A DNA stretch of 64,000 bases from Tamarix chinensis (taxonomy: Eukaryota > Streptophyta > Magnoliopsida > Caryophyllales > Tamaricaceae), in NCBI GenBank assembly GCA_030549775.1, contig CM060177.1, forward strand, positions 66,765,638-66,829,637. Direction: 5' to 3'. This document shows, piece after piece, positions 23,521 to 36,000 of this stretch (positions are counted from its first letter, which is position 1; each line of letters opens with the position of its first letter). The translations under genes were made by a program, and so were the position numbers. The notes beneath the pieces are model-generated. The model saw only the letters and a program-made list of their open reading frames with translations. It ran no database searches and was not told the DNA's origin.

Positions 23521-24326
23521 CACATAGATATAATTCAAGAGATGATTATGAATAATATTTAATTAATGGATTAAGTCTATATAATGTTGATTTCACCATT
23601 ATGATCTATTGTTGGTATAATTGTAGCCTTGGTGCCTACCTTGGGTTGATTGGTGGTTTGCATTGATGAAATGTGTGGTTAGACACTTATAACTGTACTA
23701 CAAAGAGCTTCACTTGGATGCTCTTTTGGTAAGTTTTAGAAATTCAAAGTAAATAGACTTTGTGATATATGATTCTTGTAGTATGAGTCCATCCAATGTT
23801 TGTTGTGTTTATTTGTATGCATTGCATATGTTATTATTCTTATGTTTGAATGATATGTTTCATGCAAGCCCTACTTTTAGTTTTATATAAAGGGTTACTC
23901 AGTACTGTAGTACTGAAGGATTTATTTTGTGAGCCCCTATCTATTCAATACCTAGTGTCCCTTGTAGGTTAGCCCGTAGGTGCTATTCTAGTTTCCTTTC
24001 GGATTATGAGCTTAATGATTATCTAAGAAGCTTTTAGGGTTTCTCTTTAAACCTTCATATTTCCTTTGTTTAATCAATTTATCATTGTAACCACTAATAG
24101 TGGATTATATCTTTTGTAATGTCTTTAACATGCTACTCTGATTTAAATGTAATCTTGAATTTGTTGTGTTCTATTCTTTTAAGCCTTAGCACTTAGTACT
24201 GGAATAGTGGAAGGAAACCACTCTAATACTAAGTGTGGTGGTAGCATCCTGAAATTTATTATATTTTCTTCTGCTTAACTTTTAATAAAACAAAGTTTTT
24301 AAATAGTAAATTTTGGGGGTGTTATA

Positions 24327-25504
24327 AAAAATGAATCCTTTGGGTTGGAATTACTGAGGATTTTTTCTTAAAAGAGGAAGGGTAAGGAAGTGTATAAATT
24401 AAGATCCCAAACCTTATCCCAAATCCAAGCTTCAAAGTGCAAGTTTCAAAGGTTCAAAGCTGTCATTTCTGCCTTTGAGCTCAATTGGTGAAACTATAGT
24501 GTTTTGGGTAATATGCCTTAGAAAATTTGAACACAATACAGGATTCACATCAATAAGGGAATGTAATCAAAGTTCAACAATTTGAAGAGGTTGTAGAAGC
24601 AAATAATCTACTTAAGAATCTCATAGAAGAGTAAAAAACAAGGACAAAGAAGAAGAATAAGCTGAAGTCATGAAAGTGGCTCCTCATGAATAACATCTTC
24701 ATGAATTAGTTGCAAATCGATAAAATAGGTTAGGTATGCTCAAAAGCTTTGTAAAAATCATGACACAAACTACTCAAAACATAATCACAATGTTTTAAAA
24801 ACTTTAAGAAAAGATTCGTAGCGAAAACAAAGTTAAAAGAACAACCAGTTCAATTTAACCAATTGACTGGTACTCAAAACCAGTCGACCGGTTCATCATT
24901 TTTCAAAAATAAAATTTAATGAACAAACAAGTCGATCAATACCTCCAACCATTCAACTAGTTTTCCGATAAAACTAATTATCTTCTAAAATCTAAACCAA
25001 GCTCAACTAAAGTCATAACAATCCTAAACATACCTCTAAAATAAGATTAAACACACTTAGGTCACCATTAAATGCATATATTATCACAGACTAAAAAGTG
25101 GGATATTATAGATAGAGTAGGCAAGAAAAAGTACATCAAAAAGTACTTTTGGAAGGCTTTTAGCTGAATAAAATAATATACTAATATAAATAATATAAAA
25201 CTATTCTTAAAACATAAAAATATACTTATTTGCACAAAGACAGAATGACTAAAATTTTTCATAAAAATTGGACAAACAATTAAAGGAAAAAAGAAAAGAA
25301 CCTGAATCATAGTATAACTAGTAAATCGGTTTGGAAAACCAAACGACTGATTTTGCCATTGTTTGTACTAGTCGACTAGTTTGGGAAGCTAGTTGACTAG
25401 TATCCCTAGAAATTCACATTTTTACCCAATTCTAACTTATTTCCAAAACTAAAATTATTTTACTTTATTTTATATCAACATAATTGCAAACATTTTTTTA
25501 TTTT
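24327..25504. other. Unassigned repeat-like region upstream of the LINE remnant
   Basis: AT-rich with no coding frame. It contains several GTCGAC/GTTGACTAGT words (24860-24960 and 25315-25400) of the kind 'CCAGTCGACCGGTTC'. Similar CCAATCGATG/CCAGTCAATGGG words occur at 52830-53350 in intron 3, so both may derive from one repeat family. I could not assign it. Confidence 0.35.
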
Positions 25505-26290
25505 TATTTTTATGATGGGGATATTATAGAAGGTTGCTATACTATAAAAAGTGCTTATAAGATGGTTAGCTTTTGAGCATGTCAAGAGGAACCCAAAGCT
25601 TCCTCTCAAATAGCAGGGACATCTCATGGGAGCACAATTGGAGTGCTAAACTAGTCCCTATAGTGAAATGCTTTGGCTAGGGTTGCATTAGTGCCCACAC
25701 GTGAGAAGTTGGCCAACACATGAGTCCCTATTCCATCGTAATGTCATTATTGCGGAAGGATGGAGTGTTGTCTCCATGCTTTAGTTTGAGAGGACCCAAG
25801 GTAAGTGTGCAACTATATAAAGTAATTATTGGTGACTTACTCGGAAGATAACTTGAGAAAGGTCACAACAAAAGTCAAATCTTGATGAAGATTGCCAGAG
25901 GGTGATTGGCTAAAGATTAATATGGACGCTGACAAGTTGAGATTGGGGAACTAGAATGCAAATGCTGTGAGCCATAAGAGGTTAGCAATGTGTTATGGCC
26001 ATGTAGATGCTATGAGATCATTGGTTGGTCGAAGAAGCCAAGGGATGTGCCATTTTACTACACTATAATAGGTGATCTAACACCAAATTCATAATGTCGT
26101 GATTGAATGTATGGAGTTGCTATGCAAATTGTAAAAGAAACCAATGGTTCATACAAGAATGATAATTATGATCAATGGAATTCTGGAGTTAGCTAATCTA
26201 GCTATGGGTTTGACTTGGTGTCATTGCAAGAGATGCAGTAGCACTTGCCTGTGGGCTAGCCAAATTTAATTCTAATAGACCTTACCTTTA
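25505..26290 (+). pseudogene. LINE 3'-end remnant (RT zinc-binding region and RNase H-like start)
   Basis: In changing + frames, GCYTIKSAYKM is followed by REKLANT, then CHYCGRMECCLHAL and later LKINMDA. These are the conserved C-terminal pieces of plant L1-type LINE ORF2: the zinc-binding region that precedes the RNase H-like domain. In-frame stops and frame shifts are frequent. No poly(A) tail or duplication was identified. Confidence 0.7.
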
Positions 26291-26297
26291 CTCCTAA

Positions 26298-26551
26298 GTG
26301 CTCGTTTGGTATGGGGGTAATGGAGGTGGAAAAAATATCCCCATATTTTCTATATCCCCATATTTTTTATATCTTATATAATTTATTTAAAATTAAATAT
26401 TTTAATTTTAATAAATATTCATTTTAAATCTTAATTTGATCTAAAATGAATATTTTATTAAAAATATATTTATTATTATTAAATACTTAATATAAAATAT
26501 ATAAAATAGAGGAAAAATTTTCCACCCCTAATACTTCCATACTAAACAAGT
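26298..26551. mobile_element. MITE, 254 bp, in the MNS3 upstream region
   Basis: The ends GTGCTCGTTTGGTATGG and (reverse complement) ACTTGTTTAGTATGG form imperfect inverted repeats. A 5-bp duplication CCTAA flanks them at 26293-26297 and 26552-26556. The interior is almost pure A/T. GCTCGTTTGGTA-type ends are common among plant MITEs, but the superfamily is uncertain. It ends about 410 bp before the MNS3 start codon. Confidence 0.65.
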
Positions 26552-26649
26552 CCTAAAAGCTGTATCTTTGGCTGATTTGTATTAATATATTAGGACAGTC
26601 TTTGGGCACTATACTAAAGAAAAAAAAAATCAACAAGAAGTTGGTTCGA

Positions 26650-26963
26650 CATGTTTGGTAAGTGCCCACCTAACCTTGGCATTAAACGGCAGTCGCCGCA
26701 TAAAAACCGAAACGTAGAAATCAGACATCATTCAGCACTGCGTGCTGTTCAACTCTCCGCGAGTCAGGGTCCCTGTCTGATTCCTTCCGCTCTCTTTCTT
26801 TCCCGCGGCCTAAATCTCTGACCGAGCATCAACAAATCTGACCCACATTTTTATGCTCAACCCCATTCTGCAAGCCCCTGAATCGATAGTTCGCTTTCTT
26901 TCTGAATTTTCAAAGGAAGAAAATTCAGAAGCCCTACCCTTAATCGCCAATTTCAGAGTGAAC
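26650..26963 (+). promoter_or_regulatory. Probable core promoter and 5' UTR of MNS3
   Basis: Composition shifts from AT-rich repeat DNA to mixed, CpG-containing sequence (ggcagtcgccgc, ctctccgcgagtc, ttcccgcggcc). A CATAAAAACC TATA-like word lies at about 26699, followed by pyrimidine-rich stretches typical of plant 5' leaders. The transcription start is not visible directly. An ATG at 26853 is in frame with the coding start and is not stopped before it. Confidence 0.5.
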
Positions 26964-27041
26964 ATGTCGAAACGCCTACCTTACTCTATGCAAGATGTAG
27001 ACTATGACAATGCGAAGTTCCGTCAACGCTCGTTCCTCAAG
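26964..27041 (+). CDS. MNS3: MNS3 exon 1 (residues 1-26)
   Basis: Encodes the cytosolic tail [19 protein letters not shown] and on to LK. The start context is AACATGT, with A at -3. The donor is CTCAAG|GTTAGA. LPYS at residues 5-8 is the motif reported to retain Arabidopsis MNS3 in the cis-Golgi. An in-frame upstream ATG at 26853 would add 37 residues that have no counterpart in Arabidopsis, so I do not prefer it. Confidence 0.88.
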
Positions 27042-30000
27042 GTTAGATCATAGAGTATTCTCTTCAATCGTATGCTTTTCAATTTAGCTTGCTCGTCTGT
27101 TATCAGAATCGTGGTCGTTACATGGTCTGATTTGCCTACTTGTTCTCACGTATCTGATTTGATCGTTAAGCTATCGGATTTGATTGGAATTACACGTGTG
27201 CAGTTGGTTCAATGTTTGCCAACGTAATGTGATTGCATAATTTTTTTGGGGGAGAAGTGGGTGGTGTAGTTTCAACTTTTTAAATATGTTCACTACCTGG
27301 CCATATTTTCAGTAGAGAAGAAGCTGATGAGAGTTTAGAGCGGCTATTTATTTATTTTTAAATCTAAGTGAGGGTCAAACAAGGATTGCGAGAGAAATAG
27401 TATTTTATTAATCACTTCTGGTTTCTCGGGGTAAGCTGATATTATGGAGGTGCTAGGAGAATGACAATTAACAAGGGCACGAGTACTACCGACTGATTGT
27501 GAGCCTTTTAAAAATGGTCCGGCCTAGTTATGGTGTCAAAGCCACATAATATGTACTTCCTGGAACCGATCGGGTTTCACAAAATGACAAACTGAGGAGC
27601 CGATACTGACTGCAGCATGGTGCATGGTGAATTGAGGCGGATCCAACCATCGTCAAGTCCCTTCAATGAAGACGATCGGGTTAAGAGGTGATTAAATGTT
27701 CAAGTCCCCCACTTTCCTAGGGATACTCAAATCGATTTTAAGTATTCAAGAAACCCTGCGATCGTTTTGGGTTTCACAAATTCTCCTTTTCTATTTCCCT
27801 TGATGATTCCCTACCTTGATTTCCAGCCAAGCACATTAATTAGTTGTCTAATCTCTCTTCCCTCTCTCAGAATCCTTCAATCCCACTAAATTGTCCCTTG
27901 TATCCCGAGTATTATAATTTTCTTAGGAATCCTAATCTTCCTTCGTGACACTGCTGTCCTCCCAGTTTCTTCTGATGGTGTATACCTATTCAACTATCCG
28001 GCTTTTGCTTTATTTTTTATTTATTTGTTGCTTGAAGTTTTTTACTTGCTCTACCAATAATCATCCCAATCTGCACACCTTCTCTGCAATGGCTATCAAT
28101 CAACTTCTTGGAAGCTTTTGCTCCTCTGCAGCCTAATATCAATGCTTGAGAGAGTTGTGTGGCTCTAATTTTTGCTAGAATTCCATCTCTGCTGCCGACC
28201 ACTATTGGGGTTGTGTTGTTGGATAGGTACTTGAGCTCTAGAGTCTGTGTTGCTAATCCCACTAATCCTCATGGTTCTAGTGGAGTCATTAAATTTCCTA
28301 GCTTTGTATCTATATTTCAATATGAGGCTCCTAATATTATTCATCTCTAAACTCTCTTGCCCCTTTCTTCTATTTGATGAAGCCCAAAGATACTCTTTGC
28401 AACCAACCAACTCTATCTTTTCTTAGCTCCTTCCATTAAGTCGCTTGTATCCTTAAACTTAAAAGGGAGAGTGTGTTTGTGCCACATTTAAGGGCTCATG
28501 TTTTTGGTATGTTGATTTCTTTGATGTTGGACTTTAGACTCCTAGTCACCTCTTAATCCTTGATTTTCTCCACTTCATTGGCTTACCTGAAGGACATTTG
28601 ACACTGGAGGTCTATAAGTTGATGGTTTTCTATAGCTACTTAAAAATTTCATTTTGCAGATGATCGGAAATGTTAATTATAAAAATAATAGTTGTTACCG
28701 CCGCACTTAACATAAATCTAGTTCCTTCACATTTCTTATGCCAAGTGTTAAAGCTCAAAACAAGTCATATCCCAACATAAAGTAGCAAAAATAAAATATA
28801 ATAACATAGTTAGAAGTTACGGATAAATATTATCTGTACACAACGATAATCAAAATACAATAAGGGACATAAGAATCTAAAGGAAACCAATTACAACAAA
28901 AAGTAGTACCTAAAGGTATGGCATCGGTTTGCCCCAACTCTTAGACCCTAAGCTCATTTTGAGAATGAAACCTTTTCCTAAGAGCTCAACTTATTTTTGC
29001 CACTCTTATACGCTTTGTGTCACTCCATAGACTTTAAATAGTCATATGCAAATATTATATTATCATGACTTTCTCATACTAAGTAAATCACAATACCTCA
29101 CAAGAGGTAGCATGCTCACATTTCACTTAATCGTACCTTGATCCAAAAACATGCTCAGAGCACCCAACTCATGCCATAACAGTATTTAATAATCATGTGA
29201 TAATATGTATGAGTTGCCAATCATACTTAATTAATTCACATCATCTCAAGTACACACCATCCATATAAAAATCCATGACCCAAATCGACTAATCAAATCA
29301 ATTTCAAGTAATAAGGTAGGACATTGGGGAAAATATTAAATTAATACTCGAAATCAATTCCAAATACCAAAGGGAAGGTATTGAGGTAAATTACCGAACC
29401 AACAATCTAGTACATACTAAGGCCATCAAACAACACTTTTTTTATTATTTATCTTACTCGAGGAGAGACCATCAACATGGGAATGCTGAGGTACATCCGG
29501 TCATACTGGTACCGGAATTTAATACAATATCCTTACTCTAGAAGCTGGGGACACTATTATACTCTTGGTTATACTGACACACATAGGCAATATAATATCC
29601 TCTAACCTTGATTACCTAAAGTTTAAGTATCAATACCCTCTATGGGGTCTGTAGGTTACATATATAGTATACTAGGGCTTTATTAGGGCACAATGGCTCA
29701 CTAATGAACCAAAAAAAAACGAGGGCTACACTTTGTCTCAAGGTTAGTTAATGCTGGAGAACAATCATTCCTAAGCTCGAGGTCTTCCACGTTAAGTGTT
29801 AATATTTTATAATCACAAATGTTACATATTGCATAACAATTCCCATTTTTGTACTTAACCATTTTTAGCTTATTTTCAATTATCCATGTTAGCCCTAAGG
29901 TTAATGATACAATACACTAAGGTCATCCTATGTCTAATAATTCGCATTAGTTGCATTTGGTAAAAAATGAACATATGTTTCAAAACCCTAATTTTACCAT

Positions 30001-33000
30001 AATTATCCAATTTCGTACTAGCCATTTTTATCATGAGAATTTGTCATGAAAAGGCAAAAGGATAATACTTTACAATATTTTAGCACATAGATAAATTTTA
30101 AGATTTAGTGATTGACTATATTTTTTATTATGCATGTATTTTGCATCTTATGTACACAAACCCTAATCATGCATTTCTAACATATCATATATTTCGTGCT
30201 ACATATATATACATATTTATAGCATGATACAACATTTAAGAGGGCAATTATTATCATGGGGTATGTAAGGAAGCATTTCTAATCCTAGTGCATGTAAATA
30301 GTAATTATCGTGTTTTAACCCTAATCATGCATTTATGCTTTCATGCTATTTACATCAACCCAAGCTACACATGTGATGATACTGGTGTGAATCTTCCTAG
30401 GAGATTGAAGATTCGAATGGCTAGAAGAAGGAAGTTGGTTCGCTGCTTTGAAGATAAGGAAGAAGAAGGAGAATCTTCAAGCAAGATTTAAGGAAGAATT
30501 CAACAAGAAGATTAACTATAAATGTTTCTCCAATAAGACATTCAAAGCACTCAATCTATGATTACACCATGTAGTCTTAATTAGAATTATTCACTCACAA
30601 AAGAGAGAAATAGCCAAGTATATTACTTGTATTAGATTTCAATATTATTCGACATTCTATGTTATAAGGTGTAGACCATACCTTATATAGGCAGTCACAC
30701 TTTGGTAACTAATACACTAAGGTAGCCTAAGTAATACAATATGGCTAACTAGCACACTCACTTGTAATAGCAATGTAACACTAATTTATGTACTACATGA
30801 ATCAAATGAAAAATTATTACAAACAAACGTAGTTAATTATTATATGGAAACAACTAACAAAAGCCCTAATTTACATAAGAATGATAACTAGACTTCTTTG
30901 ACTTGTAAGTTTGACTTCCATGCTTATTAGCTTCCTTTGACTTGTAATAACTTGTAACATATGAAATCTTAGGTATGTTGACATTTTGAAGTGCATTAAT
31001 CATCTCCTTGCAAATATGGTACATACCTACAAGAATTATTAAAAGTACACTTGTTAAGGTTAGTCACATTAATAATAATATCATCAAAGACAAACAACAT
31101 AATAGGCTCCATAACTAAGTATGCCAAATCCTCATCGTCTTGAGAATCCATAGATGCTCCTACATTAGATACTCATGGAACATAGCATAAACATAATATC
31201 TTGACAAGACGAAAGACTTTAGCAAAACCCTAAATATGTATACATTCACGTTTAACAAATTACACATGCATATCGCTCATAGTTAATGGCAAGTCGAATG
31301 TACATACTCTTAACATGCATTTCATAACACTTGTATAACATAAAACCCTAGCATAATTCTAGATCTAAACAACCTATCATGCTTGCACACAAATTCTATC
31401 ATCTCATGAATACTTGGAGTTCCCTAAATTTAAGCTACACAAAAGCATAAAATATTATCTTCTCCACGATACCTCAAGGGTTACCTGAGCAATCAACATA
31501 CAACAACATATATATGAGCATCTAATACAACACAACAATGGCTAAAATTAACTAAACTGACTCGGAAAAAGGGTTAGAAAATAACCAAGGCAAATGAAGC
31601 TACACGAGGCAACAACGTAATAAGAGAGCAACATCACAAAGTCACATAGGGCAGGGGAGGCAATGACACTTGCTATCGTTGCAATTAAGGGGAGCAATGA
31701 CACTTGCTATCGTTGCTAAGGGGGAAGGCTGGTAGTTCTTGCTGCAACAAGGAGAGATGCAGTGGTGGTGGTTCACACAGTCAAGGAGGAGAATGGTGGT
31801 GATTCATGCAGCCAAGGAGGAGAGGAATGGCGGTGGTTCATGCAGCCAAGGAGGAGAGGAATGGTGGTGGGAATGCTTGACACATAATACTTTGATGGTA
31901 ATGGCGAATCAGCAAGGAGAATGTTATTTGTTGGTAATGGGAGCTCGGGAGGATGGAGAAGAACACAAATGAAGGGCTTTGGTTTGTGAGATTCAAGGCA
32001 CAAAATAGAGAGGAAATAGTACTTATACGGGCGTGGGGCACAAATGACCTAACAAACATGGATGAGGAGAACATGTTAGGCAAAGCAAACGTGAAGGAGA
32101 TAATGACGTGATAGAGTGAAATACATTAGGGAATGTGGAGATGGGATATGCAAGTAGAAAATGAAATCATAATAGGGTAGGGATGCTTAATAGATAAGAT
32201 GAAATGGGAAAAAACATCGGTTAGCAGCATTAGGGTTCCTTGGTAAAACAAATCCAATTAGGATTATAACTAATAATTCAAATTCCATTAGACTTTAACC
32301 TAATTAAGTTTATATCTAATATGCCATAATAATATACATAAAAATAATACATTTAATGCATAACATCTACAATGATTATAGTCATTAATTACACACAATT
32401 ACTAGTTTCATAATTAGGGTTTCTACACCCCTCCTTGAATTTGGTGTTCTCTCTCTTTCCTGTCATTTAATCTACAATTTGTTGGTTGGTATGAATCTGA
32501 CCTCTTTTGTGTGGGGAACATGCCATGGGTGGGATAATCCCTTTTTGTTGACGGTTTATATGGCTTAAATATCCCTTCTTGGGGTTCCTTTTTCACTATT
32601 AAATAGGAGGAACATCCAAACATGTATTATCATGGGTTGAAGCCCTATGCTTGTCCTTGCTTGAAAAATTTGTGATGACGACCACTAGAAATTCCCTTAT
32701 ATGACAACCCTCCATGGGAAGCAACCTCTATGCCCTAAAGGTAGGCTAATGTCGGATCAAGATGGTGATTTTTGGTCAGGGATACAGGAAAATTATTGGT
32801 GTATGTGAGACCAGACAAATTTTGCCAACTTCATAGATCAAACCAACCTCAACTAACCTTCAACAACTTGAGACCAAGGTATGACTCGATGAATAATTAA
32901 AAGGGCTATATTGGGCTTATATAGTACCTATGCCTCCATAGAAGCATAATCTATTTTTAGGCAGAGGTTTAGTGTACTTTTTTAAAAGATTGGAAAAATT

Positions 33001-36000
33001 TATAAGATGAATATCTAGGCTTTGAGAAGGAACCTTGGACATGATCAGATCAAGCTCTTGTGGCAAATTTCGTCTAGAAGACTTTTATATAACCTACTCT
33101 GTGAATCCATATAAAGATTTTTAATAGTAAAATGTAATATGATGAATTGATGCCGATGATAGAGTACAACATTGTAGTTGAAACAAAAACAAGGATGATC
33201 TGATATAGCAAGATTGGTTGATGCAAGAGCATATGCCATCTTTTTATAGATTTTATTTATGGGAGTTATCTTTCTTGAAGTTCTTGTCTTTTATCTTGAG
33301 ACTCGTAAAAGAAGATGATAATAATCAATACAAGGAATCATCAAAGAAGTTTTTATGATTCAAGAAATACAATGCAACTTGGTATATGAATCGATGAAGG
33401 CCTTGTATATATGCACGATTTTACTCAACAACTTGTTAGATTTTATGACAAGCTGATAAGGTGGCTAGTTTGCTAATATGGCACACATTTTTTGATGACG
33501 CATATATGTCATAATCTAGATTGTTACGGTTGTGGAACTCATCTTTGACTCATTCAAAGGTTGTTATGGTAGTTAACAATGAATCCAAGGTAGTTTTGCT
33601 TGTTATATGACCAAGTCAAACATCTGTAGCCTATGTAAAGGCTTAAAATCGGGAATAATGAATTGTATGCCTATATCTAGTTGAAATTCACTCAATAAAA
33701 GTTTTCTTTGTGAGTCTCTTGAAATCTAATTTCTTTATTTTAAAAAGTTTTAAAACCTTGCTATGAATTGAAGTTAAGCAAACACAACCGACTAAGGACC
33801 TGTCTTAATTTCAATAATATTGCGACTGAATCGATAGAAATTTAATCAATTACAAAGTTTTCCTACTTTCGAGAGGTAGGAATGCTCTCCCAATTACTTC
33901 TCTCTGATTTTCGATGCTCCTTTCCAGCCCAACCCCCCTCTATTTATCCTATAGCTTTAAGGAAGATATTCCTCATAAACGCCTCCTTAAATCTCTCCTG
34001 ATTATCTGTTAGAGAAATATTCGACATATCCATCCCTTAAATCTCTCCTAACCTGTATTTTTCACTAAAAACTAATAAATAAACTTTTACTAATAATAAA
34101 GCTACTAAAAAAGACTTTACTACCCTTAATGAATTTTCTGCTCAGCTGTTCGAGACCTCCTCCTGTTATATGTAAATATTACCGGTGGTTTAGGATGATT
34201 CATAACATTACCCCCGGCCCAAAGATTCACCTTGTCCTCAAGGTGGAAAGAAGGAAACCGTTGATCTAAGGCCTCGAATTCCTCCCAAGTTGCTTCAAAT
34301 GCTGGTAAATTCCTCCACTTGATCAAAACTTTAACCCTTGTTGTGCTTCCTTGCTTCCCATTTCTGACCCCTAACACTTCTTCTGGTTCTACTTCAAGAG
34401 TCAAATTTGGGGTGAGTTGAGGTGGAAGCTGGGGTGATGAAGGCAGACTGCCAATGGCCCCCTTCAATTGAGAGACATGGAATACTGGATGGATTCTTGC
34501 TGTAGAAGGGAGCTCCAATTTGTATGCTACTGTCCCAATTTTCCGAATCACCTCAAATGGCCCATAATATCTTGGTGCCGATTTGTCAAATGGCCTCCTA
34601 GCCAAGGTTTGCTGCCTATAAGGTTGCAACTTTAAGTACACCTAATCCCCCACTTGGAAAGTCACCTCCCTTCTATGGGCATCCTCTTGAACTTTCATTT
34701 TCTGTTGTGCTCGAATCAACTGGGCCTTTAAATCATCCAATATAGCATCCCTTTCTATTAGCTGTTCTTCTAAGGATTATACTGTCGTACTGCCGCGTTC
34801 ATATCTCACCAACTGTGGAGGATCCCGGCCATAGATAGCCTTAAAAGGTGAGCATCCAGTAGCTGAATGAATGGTTGTATTGTACCAAAACTCTGCCCAT
34901 GGAAGCCACTTGGCCCAAGTTTTTGGTTGACCATTTATGAAACACCTCAAGTAAGTTTCCAGCCCCTTGTTCACCACCTCAATCTGTCCATCTGATTGAG
35001 GATGATAGGTAGTACATCTGTGAAGGGCAGCTTGTTGAAGTCTGAAAAGCTCTTTCCAGAATATGCTCATAAATACCTTATTCCTATCTGACACAATGGT
35101 GTTAGGATATCCATGTAGACGGACTGTTTCTCTGGTGAAGAGACCAACGATCGTTTGGGTGGAAAAGGGGTGTTTCAGACCCACAAAGTGAGCATATTTC
35201 GATAACCTGTCTACTACAACCAGAATGGTGTCTAACCCCAGAGACTTTGGCAGTCCTTCTATAAAGTCCATGGAAATATCTTCCCATATCTGGTTTGGCA
35301 CAGGCAGTGGCTGAAGCAATCCTGCCGGTGAGAGAGAATAACTCTTTTGCTGTTGACAAACCGCATAAGACTGGACATATTTGGTTACTGTCTTCCTCAT
35401 TCCTGGCCAATACCACTCAGATGCTAATCTTTGATATGTTTTTAAGTCTCCAGAGTGACCGCCTATAGCGGTGTCATGGTACTCATGCAACAGTGACTTA
35501 ACTAGTGTAGAACAGCTATGGATAACTAGCCGTCCCTTATACCTTAGGACATCATGCTCCAAAGTGTATCCTTTGGGAACCACATTCCCAACTACCAATT
35601 CTGCCTTGAGGTGCTGTATAAAAGGGTCCTGCTGAATCTCAACCTGTAGGTCCCTCCACTGCACGCCTCCTGAACTCACCAAAGCCCCACATTCAGCCTT
35701 ACTAGCGAATTCCCTTGATAAGGCATCAACCACCTTATTCGAGGCCCCTGGCTTGTAAATGATATCAAAATCATACCCTAACAACTTGCTTACCCATTTC
35801 TGATATTCTGAGCCTATCTCCCTCTGCTGCATTAAAAATCCGAGACTCTGTTGATCGGTGTGAATAAAGAACTTTCTTCCTAACAAGTAGTGTCTCCACC
35901 TTTGTACTGCCAAGACTATTGCCATTAGCTCCTTCTCATAAATAGACTTGGCTCTTGCTCGAGGTCCTAATATCTTACTGAAAAATGCAATGGGATGTCC

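Larger units (their letters stand above)
383..24326 (+). mobile_element. Outer long solo LTR (Ty3/gypsy-like), split by a nested Athila element
   Basis: The LTR starts TGTAATATCCC at 383 and ends in GGGGGTGTTATA at 24326, where the terminal CA has probably mutated to TA. Flanks gaaaa (378-382) and aaaaa (24327-24331) match at 4 of 5 positions and are a plausible target-site duplication. Removing the insertion 2270-21790 and its 5-bp duplication leaves about 4.4 kb. It shares its module order with the LTR at 14845-21207: a pyrimidine-rich tract, a minisatellite, a GATCCAC repeat block, a GTTACTCAGTAC segment, then AGCACTTAGTACTGG...TAAGTGTGGTGGTA and the TTTTGGGG terminus. No primer-binding site or coding interior lies beside it, so I read it as a solo LTR. 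The lineage is uncertain; the long LTR and its motifs suggest a Tekay/Del- or Tat-like element. Confidence 0.75.

Noticed and set aside
28017..28410. Pair of 81-codon minus frames in intron 1
   Set aside because: They overlap each other and a + frame, with no recognisable motif. Too short to call.
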